DNA of 64,000 nucleotides from SHZI01 sp963698405 (GTDB taxonomy: Bacteria > Pseudomonadota > Gammaproteobacteria > Steroidobacterales > GCA-2729495). The position numbers and the translations under genes are program-made. The notes under the pieces are model-generated. The model did not search any database. It saw nothing but the letters and a program-made list of their open reading frames with translations, and was not told the origin of the DNA. Shown here in pieces: positions 1 through 8,350 of this stretch. Each line of letters starts with the position of its first letter. Position 1 is the first letter of the stretch. The stretch covers positions 62,001 through 126,000 of the forward strand of contig CAVOQT010000008.1 of assembly GCA_963698405.1 (NCBI GenBank), in the 5' to 3' direction.

Positions 1-1
1 A

Positions 2-1117
2 GGTCTGCAGGACCTCTGGCCGGCATGGGAGGGTCTGCATGCACGCAGCGTCGACAGCGAACTGAGCCTGCATCCGGTCTGGCTGCTGTCGTGGTGGGAG
101 GTGTTCGGCGCGGATGAACAGCGGGCACTGAGGGTGCTGGCATTCTTCGACCAGGATCGGTTGGTCGGACTGGTTCCGCTACTCGTGCGTCCGCATGTCT
201 ATGCGCCAGGACTGGTGTTTCGTCGCCTTGAGAACCTCGGGTCTGGTGAGCAAGCTGCAGATGAGACCTGCGGTGACTACCTGGGTATTCTTGCCGAGCG
301 TGGACGGGAAGCAGATGTTGCTGCTGCGTTTGCGCAGGCGCTGGTCAACGGTAGTGCCGGGGCTTGGGATGAGCTGCTGCTTGCTTCAATGGATGGAGAC
401 AGCCCGCTTCCCGGGCTTTTGCAGACGGCGTTTGTGGCCTGCGGCTGTCCGGCAAACCTGGAGCAGTGGTCGGCTTCGCCCTATATAGCCCTGCCTGCAA
501 CCTGGGAGGAATATCTCGCTGCCCTGAAGAGTTCCAAGCGTGCACAGATTCGCAAGGCCCTGCGCAACTTCGAGAACTGGGCCGGCGAACCACCGGTCCT
601 CCGCCTGGTGCGCAGTGCGGATGATCTGGCTGAGGGGAAAAGGATTCTGATCGAACTTCATGGTGAACGGTGGACAGCGGATGGTGTGTTCGCATCCGCC
701 CGCTTTCGGAAGTTTCATGAGTTGTTGATGCCGGCCTTGCTGCGGACCGGCGGACTTGAGCTGGGCTGGATCAGCGTACGCAGCGCGCCGGTCGCGGCGT
801 TTTACAATTTTGTCCTGGATAACAAAGTGTCTTTCTATCAGGGTGGCAGACGGCTTGATACGCCTGCCGATGTACAGGTCGGCATGGTGATGCATGCCTG
901 CCTGATTCGCTCAGCGATTGAGGCGGGCAGGCGAGAGTACGATTTTCTGGCCGGCGTCGCCCAGTACAAGACTTCCTTCGCTCTGGCGACCCGCCCGATC
1001 CTCAAACTGCGTGTTGCCCGACCGTCCATGCGCGAGTTGGCCCGGGCCGGGCTGGCAAAGGTAATGAGCGGCGTAAAGGTGATGCGTGACCATGGTCGCG
1101 GGCTTCTTTCCCGATGA
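2..1117 (+). CDS. CelD/FemAB-like GNAT acetyltransferase (5' end outside window)
   Basis: The frame is open from base 2, so the gene starts before the window; about 371 residues are visible. An internal GTG at 101 is possible, but the upstream residues (HPVWLLSWWEVF) look like the usual start of this family's domain. The body has a basic segment SSKRAQIRKALRNF and the late AFYNFVLDNKVSFYQGG stretch, typical of CelD/BcsL-type acetyltransferases (Acetyltransf_6 fold), linked in other bacteria to exopolysaccharide or cell-envelope modification. No signal peptide or membrane segment is seen in the visible part, so it is probably cytoplasmic. Its TGA overlaps the ATG of the SCO gene (ATGA at 1114), which suggests translational coupling. 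The acyl donor and substrate cannot be read from sequence. Confidence 0.8.
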   Translation, partial: GLQDLWPAWEGLHARSVDSELSLHPVWLLSWWEVFGADEQRALRVLAFFDQDRLVGLVPLLVRPHVYAPGLVFRRLENLGSGEQAADETCGDYLGILAERGREADVAAAFAQALVNGSAGAWDELLLASMDGDSPLPGLLQTAFVACGCPANLEQWSASPYIALPATWEEYLAALKSSKRAQIRKALRNFENWAGEPPVLRLVRSADDLAEGKRILIELHGERWTADGVFASARFRKFHELLMPALLRTGGLELGWISVRSAPVAAFYNFVLDNKVSFYQGGRRLDTPADVQVGMVMHACLIRSAIEAGRREYDFLAGVAQYKTSFALATRPILKLRVARPSMRELARAGLAKVMSGVKVMRDHGRGLLSR

Positions 1118-1752
1118 ATCGCAGCAGGGTTTTTATTGTTCTGCTGCTTCTGACCGCTGCGCTCAGCGGCATCTTGATCGGCCGGCTGCTCTTCATGCCG
1201 GGGATTTCTGTCCCGCCGCGTCCAATTGAACTGCAGTCAGGTACTGCGCTGAGTCCTGCCCGACCGCTGCCGGAATTCCAGTTGCTCCGCCAGGATGGCG
1301 TAGCGGTCGGGCGTGATGAATTCCGCAGCCGATGGACGCTGGTGTTCTTCGGCTTCAGTCATTGCCCGGAAGTCTGCCCGACGACGCTGGCGATGCTGGC
1401 CGGTCTTCAGCAATCGCTTGCGGCGACTGTGCCTGATGGGCAGGTGCCGGGCATTGCGCTGTTCAGTGCAGATCCTGAACGGGATTCACCGGCTGTGCTC
1501 GAAGCCTATCTGGCCGGCTTCGGTACGGGTTTCCGCGGGTATACCGGTACGCCGGAAGCGATGCGGGCGTTTGCCACGGCGCTCGGCGTGCCTTATCAGC
1601 AGGTGCCGATGGGTGATGACTATATGGTCGATCACAGCGCCGCGATTTTCCTCATCAATCCACAGGCCGAAGTTGCCGCGCTGTTCCAGCCGCCGCATGT
1701 GTCAGCGCAGTTGCAGGCTGACTACATGCAGGTGCTATCCGCAGCCGACTGA
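1114..1752 (+). CDS. SCO1/SenC family copper-binding thioredoxin-fold protein
   Basis: A 212-residue protein anchored by one N-terminal membrane segment (about residues 6-27), with a periplasmic thioredoxin-like domain. The copper motif is complete: CPEVC (Cys84, Cys88) in FGFSHCPEVCPTT, and the distal His174 in VDHSAAIFL. SCO proteins deliver copper to, or reduce the CuA site of, cytochrome c oxidase, and some serve in redox homeostasis. No oxidase subunits lie nearby, so the client is unknown. The start overlaps the preceding stop. The gene converges on the M48 peptidase gene with only 22 bases between the stops and no obvious terminator. Confidence 0.92.
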   Translation: MNRSRVFIVLLLLTAALSGILIGRLLFMPGISVPPRPIELQSGTALSPARPLPEFQLLRQDGVAVGRDEFRSRWTLVFFGFSHCPEVCPTTLAMLAGLQQSLAATVPDGQVPGIALFSADPERDSPAVLEAYLAGFGTGFRGYTGTPEAMRAFATALGVPYQQVPMGDDYMVDHSAAIFLINPQAEVAALFQPPHVSAQLQADYMQVLSAAD

Positions 1753-1774
1753 AGGGCCGTGCGTGGCCCGCTGT

Positions 1775-2632
1775 TCAGCGCAGGGCTTTTTTCGAAGGCT
1801 TCGCTGGCGTTGCCGGTACCGTTCTGACCAGTTGATAAATCGGCCGCGGTCCGGGCTTCTGGTAGTACGGCAGCATTTGCGGCACCAGTGCGGAAAGCGT
1901 TGCCTGCCGGTTGCCCGGTGCGGGATGGGTGCTCAGGAACTGGGGCGGCCCGCCGCCACCGGCCTTGGCCATCTTCTGCCACAGGGTTGCGGCTGCGCGC
2001 GGATCGTAACCGGCCTTCGCTGCCAGTTCGATACCGATCCGGTCTGCTTCGGTTTCCGAGGCGCGGCTGTTCGGCAGTGTGATGGCCAGTGCAGCTGCGG
2101 CCTGTGCGGCAGCCATGCCGCCAGCTGAATCAGAGGCAACGCCCACCGCGACGGCGCCCAGCTGGCTGGCCATCGCAACCGACATGCGTTCGGCCGTGTG
2201 ATTGGCGAGCGCATGGCTGATCTCGTGGCCCATCACCTGGGCGAGTTCATCATCGGTCGGATCGACTTTCTGGATCAGCCCGGTATAGAGCGCCATCCGC
2301 CCGCCAGCCATACACCAGGCATTGACGGTCTTCGGCTCATCGATGACCTGTACGCTCCATTCCCACTTCTGCGTATCCGGCCGCATGATGATGGCCTGCG
2401 CAATCAATCGTCCGGTAATCGTATCCACGCGCGCCAGGATCTTCGGGTCGGTAACGAGCTTGCCCTCCGAACCCAGCTTGCTCATGGTCTGCAAATACTG
2501 CTGCCGTGACGCGCTGATGGCTTCCTGTTCGGAAACCAGCATCAGTTGCCGACGACCCGTCATGCTGGTGGTACAGCCGGTGATCAGCGTCGTGCACAGC
2601 ACGATTGCGGTCAACAAACGGTTTATTGTCAT
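1775..2632 (-). CDS. M48 family zinc metalloprotease, lipoprotein
   Basis: A 285-residue protein with a lipoprotein signal ending LITGC (lipidated Cys20), so it is membrane-attached. The zinc motif HEISH is at residues 136-140 and the third ligand lies in SETEADRIG near 192-200. This is the Ste24p/BepA/LoiP-like peptidase class that degrades misfolded outer-membrane or periplasmic proteins. There is no TPR domain, so it resembles LoiP or small M48 lipoproteins more than BepA. It begins 24 bases after the carbonic anhydrase-like gene and is probably the last gene of the bactofilin-antiporter operon. AGGAG lies just before the ATG, slightly close. Confidence 0.9.
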   Translation of the reverse strand: MTINRLLTAIVLCTTLITGCTTSMTGRRQLMLVSEQEAISASRQQYLQTMSKLGSEGKLVTDPKILARVDTITGRLIAQAIIMRPDTQKWEWSVQVIDEPKTVNAWCMAGGRMALYTGLIQKVDPTDDELAQVMGHEISHALANHTAERMSVAMASQLGAVAVGVASDSAGGMAAAQAAAALAITLPNSRASETEADRIGIELAAKAGYDPRAAATLWQKMAKAGGGGPPQFLSTHPAPGNRQATLSALVPQMLPYYQKPGPRPIYQLVRTVPATPAKPSKKALR

Positions 2633-2656
2633 TGCTCCTGATTGGTGTTGCCGGAA

Positions 2657-3196
2657 CTATGCCTCAACCTGCAGCAGCTGGTCAGCCGTATCGTACAGCA
2701 GTGCGGCGACCGGTATTTTCGGGTAACGGATCTGCAGACGTGCGGCTTCGGCTGCGACGAAGCTGGCCGGGTCTTCGATGGCGAACAGGTCGCTCCAGTG
2801 ATCGAAGTGTTGCTCTGCTGCAGGGCGTTCCCAGCCGGCGGCATCGATCATCCGCCCGATAAACTCGTCGCGCTGTTCACGCAAGCCGGTCAGCCCGCAG
2901 CCCGTGTGGCCGACGACGGCAATGGCTGACACCTGGCCAACACCGATGGCCCAGGAAAGCTTGAAGGGGTCGCGTTTCAGGTTGGCTGCTGCGGTATGCA
3001 AGCTGATGGCAAATCCGGCCGGAATCCGCAGCGGTGTTTGCTGCTCCAGACAGGTCGCGATCAGAATCTGCGGGTGCGCGTAGCGACGGGCGGCTGCGCC
3101 GAGATTGTGCAGCGCCAGCAGTTCAGCCACCGGTGTGCCGCGCCAGGCGGGCAGGATATCGGTCTCGGCATGCACGGCGGTCAGCGTTGGGGTCAT
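2657..3196 (-). CDS. beta-carbonic anhydrase-like protein with altered active-site dyad
   Basis: A 179-residue protein with the beta-carbonic anhydrase layout: first zinc Cys at 49 (IATCLEQQTPL) and the His-Cys pair in VVGHTGCG (His97, Cys100). The canonical CxDxR motif here reads CLEQQ. The zinc ligands survive, but the catalytic Asp is Glu51 and the Arg is Gln53. That dyad normally orients the zinc-bound hydroxide or closes the type II site, so hydration activity is doubtful. The ATG overlaps the stop of the upstream KefB/C-type antiporter (ATGA at 3193-3196), which implies tight co-expression. It could be an inactive regulator, a bicarbonate sensor or a repurposed hydrolase. No signal peptide is seen. 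Confidence 0.8.
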   Translation of the reverse strand: MTPTLTAVHAETDILPAWRGTPVAELLALHNLGAAARRYAHPQILIATCLEQQTPLRIPAGFAISLHTAAANLKRDPFKLSWAIGVGQVSAIAVVGHTGCGLTGLREQRDEFIGRMIDAAGWERPAAEQHFDHWSDLFAIEDPASFVAAEAARLQIRYPKIPVAALLYDTADQLLQVEA

Positions 3197-4785
3197 CGGG
3201 GTTGATCTGTGCTTTCGGGCCGGATATTAGGGCGGGATTTTCCGGTGGGTGCAAGCGCTTCAAAGGTATCGCTGGCCAGGCCCACGCCGGCCTCGGCAAA
3301 GTAGTTGTAGGCCACATCGGCACCGGCAGCGAGGATCGGCGCACGTTCCTCAGGCCATACGTAGGTGGCGCTGATCAGTCCTTTGTAACCCCGCAGGCGC
3401 AGTTGTTCGCTGGCCAGAATCTTGGCCTCGGTGTCTGGCAGGGCCAGAATGATGACCTGTATGCGATCCAGACGCAGACGATGCCAGAGCAGCGGATCTT
3501 CGGCATCGGCATATACCACACGACGCCCTTCGCGCAGATGCCGCTCGACTTTGCCGAGGTCGCTGTCCATGCCGACTACCTTCTTGCCGATCTCGCGGAC
3601 GTGATTGTAGGCACCGGTACCGACCCGGCCCATGCCGACGACAGCGACCTCAGCTTTGCCCAGCGATACCGGTTCATCATCCGGATGGCGGGTGCGGCGC
3701 TCGAAGAAACGCAGCCAGTGCTCCAGGGCACCGTAGATGTCGTGGGCGTAGCGGTTAAGTGGCGCAGCAATTACGAAAGACAGCGCAACGGTGATTGCGG
3801 TTGCCACGACCCATGAGTTGTCCACCAGACCATATTGGGCGGCTGCGGCCATCACGATCAGGCCGAATTCACTGTAGGCCGCAAGGCTGAGTCCGGCCAG
3901 AAAGCCGGTGCGTGCCGATAGCCCGAAGGCGAGCAGCAGCAGGAAGTACAGCATGACCTTGAACGGAATCAGCGCCAGCGGAATCAGCGCGAGGCCCAGC
4001 GTCGACCAGCTGGGCAACTCGGTGATGCCGATGGTCAGAAAGAAGCCGACCAGGAAGAATTCCTTCATGCCCCACAGCGAGGCGCTGAGCTCGACGGCCC
4101 GCGGGTGACTCGCCAGCAGCATGCCCGTCAGCAGGGCGCCGAGTTCTGATGACAGGCCGATCGCTTCAAAGCCACGACCGCCGACCCCCAGCGCCAGTAC
4201 CGCGCCGAGCAATACCAGCAGTTCACCGTGTCCGGTAAGACTCAGCAGTTTCTCGAGCGGTTTCTTGAGCAGTGGCAGCAGCAGCACGAGCGCTATCGGC
4301 CAGTCGATATCGCTCATCCCGTATGCGCCGAGGATCCCGACTGCGATGACGTCCTGGACGATCAGGATGCCGATCGCCACCCGGCCATGAAAGGCGCGCA
4401 TCTCGCGTTTTTGTTCCAGTATCTTGGCAGCGAGTACGGTGCTGGAAAAAGCGAATACGCTGGTGACGGCCAGCAGTATGCTCAGCGAGTAGCCGGTCAT
4501 GGTGTGCAGCAGCCATTGCACAAGCAGCAGGGCGATCACGAACTGCAGGCTGGCGGTGCCCCAGACCTCGGCGCGTAGCAGGTGCTTCAGGCGCAGCTTG
4601 AGACCGACCGTAAACAGCAGCAGCAGGACGCCCAGATGCGCGATGTCATCAAGCAGTGGAGTGCGATCGACACCGAAGGCGTTGAGCAGAAAACCGGCGG
4701 CCAGAAACCCAACCAGCGGCGGCAGCTTCAACTGCCGGGCCAACAGGCCCAGAACGAACGCGGCCGCTATCCAGATGGCAAGCAT
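3193..4785 (-). CDS. KefB/KefC-type monovalent cation:proton antiporter (CPA2)
   Basis: A 530-residue inner-membrane transporter. Residues 1-345 hold about 11-12 hydrophobic segments of the Na_H_Exchanger fold, with the conserved acidic site in IVQDVIAVG (Asp145). Residues about 378-500 are a Rossmann TrkA-N/RCK domain starting AVVGMGRVGTG, expected to bind NAD(H) or a related nucleotide. CPA2 proteins of this type exchange K+ or Na+ for H+ and, in the Kef branch, respond to glutathione adducts. The partner KefF/KefG is absent nearby, so the trigger is unknown. It lies 9 bases after the methyltransferase-like gene and overlaps the carbonic anhydrase-like gene by 4 bases, a pairing that hints at pH or bicarbonate control. 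Confidence 0.92.
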   Translation of the reverse strand: MLAIWIAAAFVLGLLARQLKLPPLVGFLAAGFLLNAFGVDRTPLLDDIAHLGVLLLLFTVGLKLRLKHLLRAEVWGTASLQFVIALLLVQWLLHTMTGYSLSILLAVTSVFAFSSTVLAAKILEQKREMRAFHGRVAIGILIVQDVIAVGILGAYGMSDIDWPIALVLLLPLLKKPLEKLLSLTGHGELLVLLGAVLALGVGGRGFEAIGLSSELGALLTGMLLASHPRAVELSASLWGMKEFFLVGFFLTIGITELPSWSTLGLALIPLALIPFKVMLYFLLLLAFGLSARTGFLAGLSLAAYSEFGLIVMAAAAQYGLVDNSWVVATAITVALSFVIAAPLNRYAHDIYGALEHWLRFFERRTRHPDDEPVSLGKAEVAVVGMGRVGTGAYNHVREIGKKVVGMDSDLGKVERHLREGRRVVYADAEDPLLWHRLRLDRIQVIILALPDTEAKILASEQLRLRGYKGLISATYVWPEERAPILAAGADVAYNYFAEAGVGLASDTFEALAPTGKSRPNIRPESTDQPR

Positions 4786-4794
4786 CGGGAAGCG

Positions 4795-5427
4795 TCAGCG
4801 CTCTGTCTGTCGCATCGAGCGCAGCAGAAATTCCTGCATCCCGTTCTTGAGCAGCATGGCGCTCTCTACGGTGTAATCCGGCAGACAGTGCCGCAGATCT
4901 TCCGGTGAGTAACGCGGTGCTGCACAGTCAGCGCCGGTGGTCGGTTGAACGATCAGGTGACCATCCGGCAGTGCCGCATACCGGTTTGGTCTGGCTGGCA
5001 TGTGCGCTGCGGAATAGGCGATCAGCGCATGGGTCAGGGTGCCGGGCCGGGAGCGTGCCGCGACGCGCGCCATCAGTGCGGCAAGCGCGGGTCGCTGCAG
5101 GTAGTTCAATATGTCCCAGCACAGCACGATGTCGGTAGCCTCCTGGCGTCGTCGCGGCAGGAGCGACTCAGCCATCTCACGCAGCAGAGCCGGATCCGTT
5201 TCAGCATTCAACTGATCGAGTCCGTCGCTTACCACATCGGCAAACTCGAGACGGCAACGGAACTGGCCAAACAGTGCGACCGTCTCCATCCGCGCCGGAC
5301 CGAGATCGAGGATCACGGCCCGGCGGTCCGCACTCTGCAGTTCGATGAGACGACGGAACAGGGGCGCATTTACACCCCCGGCATCTGCTGATACCTGTGG
5401 CCGGGCTGCGTGAAGCGCTGCGTTCAC
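4795..5427 (-). CDS. class I SAM methyltransferase-like protein
   Basis: A 210-residue protein with a recognisable motif I (VILDLGPARMETV, about residues 38-50) and a motif IV-like stretch (ATDIVLCWDILNYLQRP), as in Rossmann-fold SAM-dependent methyltransferases. The glycine-rich loop is short (GPA instead of GxGxG), so catalysis is likely but not certain. No substrate is evident. The ATG overlaps the bactofilin stop (ATGA at 5424-5427) and the antiporter follows after 9 bases, so it is a middle gene of this operon. It appears cytoplasmic, with no signal or membrane segment. Confidence 0.65.
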   Translation of the reverse strand: MNAALHAARPQVSADAGGVNAPLFRRLIELQSADRRAVILDLGPARMETVALFGQFRCRLEFADVVSDGLDQLNAETDPALLREMAESLLPRRRQEATDIVLCWDILNYLQRPALAALMARVAARSRPGTLTHALIAYSAAHMPARPNRYAALPDGHLIVQPTTGADCAAPRYSPEDLRHCLPDYTVESAMLLKNGMQEFLLRSMRQTER

Positions 5428-5987
5428 CCTGCCTTTGACTGTGCGGTTGTTGATTGAGCTGTCGTTGACTGCACCGCGGTGACTGGTGATGTACTGCGCG
5501 AACTGCTGACGCCGCTGATCGCCGTCTTTACTGCTTCCGGGTCCATCTCGATGGAGCCCTTGAACGATGCACCGTCTTCCAGGCTGACGCGCGGTGAGGT
5601 GATGTTGCCCTTCATCCGTGCGGTCTTGCGGATCAGTACCTGCTCGGCGCCATACAGGTCACCGTCCATCGTGCCGTCCACATAAACCGTATGCGCGAAC
5701 ACATTGGCCTTGATCGTTGCCTGGTTGCCGATGGTCAGCGTGTGGCTGGCCAGATTGACTGTGCCATTTACCTCGCCTTCGATGATCAGGTCTTCCTGCC
5801 CGCGCAGGTGGCCGTCGATCTGGATCGAGGCGCCGATCACGGCGGTTTCGCGACGCCGGTTTACCGATGGCGTACCGGGACTGACAGCGGCTGCTGCAGG
5901 CCTCGCCTCGCTGGCCGGGCTGGTGGCGGGTTGGTAGCTGCTGGCCGGGGTGGTTTCGGCCGGGTTTTTCTTGTTGCGATCAAACAT
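5424..5987 (-). CDS. bactofilin family cytoskeletal protein
   Basis: A 187-residue protein from the ATG at 5987, chosen because AAGGAGA lies about 8 bases upstream; longer reading upstream is not protein-like. A disordered Pro/Ala/Ser-rich head (residues 1-45) leads into the beta-helical bactofilin core (about 48-150) with regular repeats such as IDGHLRGQEDLIIEGEVNGT and VDGTMDGDLYGA, then a Ser/Thr-rich tail. Bactofilins self-assemble without nucleotide and scaffold cell-wall enzymes, stalks or chromosome partition factors. It heads an operon with a methyltransferase-like protein and an antiporter. The S11 carboxypeptidase just upstream on the same strand fits a cell-wall role. Confidence 0.92.
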   Translation of the reverse strand: MFDRNKKNPAETTPASSYQPATSPASEARPAAAAVSPGTPSVNRRRETAVIGASIQIDGHLRGQEDLIIEGEVNGTVNLASHTLTIGNQATIKANVFAHTVYVDGTMDGDLYGAEQVLIRKTARMKGNITSPRVSLEDGASFKGSIEMDPEAVKTAISGVSSSRSTSPVTAVQSTTAQSTTAQSKAG

Positions 5988-6133
5988 TGCTGTCTCCTTG
6001 CGGGGGCTGATAAGCCTGATATTTCCACTGGCTGGAAATACCGGTCGCCTTGTTGTTCCGGAAATATACGCCAGATGAGCGGCGCAGCCCCTACATTGTA
6101 GCGGCATGCAGCGGGTCGGATGCTATACCGAAG

Positions 6134-7528
6134 TTACAGGTTCCGGCAGGGACCCAGACCCTCCGGCAGCAGGCCCTGTTCAAGCAGGCGCAGATTCACT
6201 GCAGCGCGTACATAGCCCGGATCTGCGGCCAGAGCCCTGCGCCAGGCGGCTTCCGCACGAGCGAGATCGCATTCGGCCGCCAGCGCGACGCCGAGATTGT
6301 TGAAAGCGCGGGCGTTGTGCGGGGACTGGGCGATGACTTCACGCCAGAAGCCGACTTCGTCCCGGTACACGGCGTTGCGCAGATGTGTGGCGAAGCCGGT
6401 GAGCAGCAGGACGGCGCTCAACGCGATGATTGCCAGGTACCGTTGCTGCCGGCCGAGCCGGTGAATCGCTGCGGCCAGCAGCAGGGCTGGACCGGCCAGT
6501 GCCGTGTAGAGCTGCCGGTCATTCACCAGATCGAGTCGCGCCAGCAGTGAGTTGCCGGGTGCCATCCACAACAGGAACCACAGTACGGCAAAGGCCGGTA
6601 GCGGGAAGCGCCGCAGATTGCCCAGCGCCATGCCAGCGGCGATCACGATGCCCACCAGTATCAGTGCGCCGTCCGTATCCAGCGTGGTCTGTACCGGCAG
6701 GGCCGGGTCAGCATTCAGGCGGTCGATATTGAGCAATTGGCCGAGCAGGTAGCCGATGCCGTGCAACTGGGCGATCAGGTTCTCGCCGACCGGGCGCGTG
6801 GCCAGGCTGGTGTTCAGGAAGTGCTGATAGGCAGGCAGCAGCAGCGCGACCGAAAGTGCCACCAGCAGCAGTGCCCAGTGCAGTGCGGATTGCCGCCAGA
6901 TCTGCCGCCAGCACAGTGGCTGCGATACATCGGCGGCTGCCCACAGCAGCAGTACGGCCGGCACCATGACTGCGCTTTCCTTGCTCGCAATGCCCATCAG
7001 CATGAGCAGCGGTGAGGCGACATACATATACAAGGCTGCATGTCGTTGCGCACTGCGTCCGGCAACCCACACGGCAATGCTCGCCAGGGCAAACAGGGTG
7101 CTGAGCGATGTAGAACGCCCGGATGCATAGCTCACGGCTTCAGTCTGCACGGGGTGCAGAACAAAGATCAGTGCGGCAGCGAGCGCCAGCCCACCGCTCC
7201 GGTGGCCGCTCTGCCTCTCCAGGTGCTGCATCAGGTACAGGATCAGCAGGCCATTGACGGTGTGGATCAGTATGTTCACGGCATGAAAGCCGCGCACGCC
7301 AAAACCGCTCGCGTGGTTGAGCGCATAGCTCAGCTTCAGCAGCGGACGCATGCCCGGCATGGCTTGCCACCATGCGCTGAGGCTCTGCACACGTGGGTCG
7401 CGCACGATCACGTCCCAGTCGTCGAACTGAAAGCTGGCCTGTAGTGCATTTGCGTAGACGATACCCACCGCCAGCACGATGAGCAGTGGTGGCAACCAGC
7501 GCGTGCCAGTGTCAGTGACGGCTGGCAT
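6134..7528 (-). CDS. polytopic membrane protein with C-terminal TPR (GT-C/Tmtc-like)
   Basis: A 464-residue protein from ATG 7528. Residues 11-390 contain about ten hydrophobic helices with a first-loop FDDWDVI (Asp36-Asp37), like the acidic motif of GT-C glycosyltransferases. The last 80 residues form about two TPR-like helical repeats (NARAFNNLGVALAAE onward). This layout is common in bacterial O-mannosyltransferase-like or Tmtc-like proteins, which use a polyprenyl-phosphate sugar to glycosylate exported proteins or glycans. The reaction here is unproven. Its start lies 17 bases inside the 3' end of the carboxypeptidase gene, suggesting coupled translation. Confidence 0.75.
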   Translation of the reverse strand: MPAVTDTGTRWLPPLLIVLAVGIVYANALQASFQFDDWDVIVRDPRVQSLSAWWQAMPGMRPLLKLSYALNHASGFGVRGFHAVNILIHTVNGLLILYLMQHLERQSGHRSGGLALAAALIFVLHPVQTEAVSYASGRSTSLSTLFALASIAVWVAGRSAQRHAALYMYVASPLLMLMGIASKESAVMVPAVLLLWAAADVSQPLCWRQIWRQSALHWALLLVALSVALLLPAYQHFLNTSLATRPVGENLIAQLHGIGYLLGQLLNIDRLNADPALPVQTTLDTDGALILVGIVIAAGMALGNLRRFPLPAFAVLWFLLWMAPGNSLLARLDLVNDRQLYTALAGPALLLAAAIHRLGRQQRYLAIIALSAVLLLTGFATHLRNAVYRDEVGFWREVIAQSPHNARAFNNLGVALAAECDLARAEAAWRRALAADPGYVRAAVNLRLLEQGLLPEGLGPCRNL

Positions 7529-8336
7529 CGAGTGCTGCGAAAGCATCTTCAGCGAGTATTGAGGCTGACCACCAGCGATCCGGTGCGTTGAGCAGCACGA
7601 CGGCAACCTCGTCACTGCCGCGCCGGACCAGCGCAACCAGGCACTTGCCGGCGCCATTGGTAAAGCCGCTTTTTACGCCGACCGTGCCGGTCAGTCGGCC
7701 GAGCAACAGGTTGCCGCTGCTTTTCCGAAAGTGCCGTCCACCCAGCGTGCTCAAGCTGACTTCCGGTTTCTGCACGATACGGGCAAACTCTGGCTGCACC
7801 ATGGCGAGCATTGCCAGACGGTACAGGTCGCTGGCCGATGAGCGATGCCCCGGTGCATCGAGTCCGCAGGGATTGCGAAAGCTGGTCTTGTCGAGGTGCA
7901 ATTCCTGCGCCTTGCGGTTCATTCGCCGCACAAATTCCGCAACGCTGCCGGCAGTGTGCTCGGCAAGCGCGGTGCAGGCGTCATTGGCAGAGTTCACCAG
8001 CAGAGCCTCCAGCGCAGACGCCATGCTCAACTGGTCGCCGGCCTGCAGGCCGAGACGCGAGCCGGTCGCTGCAGCAGCGACGGCGCTGGTGGTTACGATA
8101 TCGTCTGGTGCCCAGTCCTCAAGCACCAGCAGTGCCGTCATGATCTTGGTGAGTGAGGCCGGCGGCAGGGCTTGCTCCGGAGCGCGGGCCCAGAGTATCG
8201 CGCCGTTGACGACCACGAGGTAAGCAGTGGCTGCTTTCGGCCAAGGGTCTGATGGCGGGCTGGATTCTGTTGCGGCCCTGGCCGGCAACAGCACGCTCAG
8301 CGCAAGCAGGGTGCTCGCGAGTGCGTGCCGGTACAC
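7512..8336 (-). CDS. D-alanyl-D-alanine carboxypeptidase (peptidase S11, PBP5/6-like)
   Basis: From the GTG at 8336 (GGAG 7 bases upstream, 14 bases after the previous stop) this gives 274 residues with a signal peptide ending near LLPARA. All three penicillin-binding motifs are present: SLTK (Ser61, Lys64), SAN (116-118) and KSG (222-224). The enzyme trims the terminal D-Ala from peptidoglycan stem peptides in the periplasm, controlling cross-linking and cell shape. It is shorter than E. coli PBP5 (about 400 residues) and lacks the C-terminal beta domain and amphipathic anchor, so it is probably a soluble, minimal S11 enzyme. Upstream open sequence to 8549 overlaps the DUF3617 gene and is not convincing. 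Confidence 0.9.
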   Translation of the reverse strand: MYRHALASTLLALSVLLPARAATESSPPSDPWPKAATAYLVVVNGAILWARAPEQALPPASLTKIMTALLVLEDWAPDDIVTTSAVAAAATGSRLGLQAGDQLSMASALEALLVNSANDACTALAEHTAGSVAEFVRRMNRKAQELHLDKTSFRNPCGLDAPGHRSSASDLYRLAMLAMVQPEFARIVQKPEVSLSTLGGRHFRKSSGNLLLGRLTGTVGVKSGFTNGAGKCLVALVRRGSDEVAVVLLNAPDRWWSASILAEDAFAALDASRH

Positions 8337-8350
8337 CGCAAAGCTCCGGT

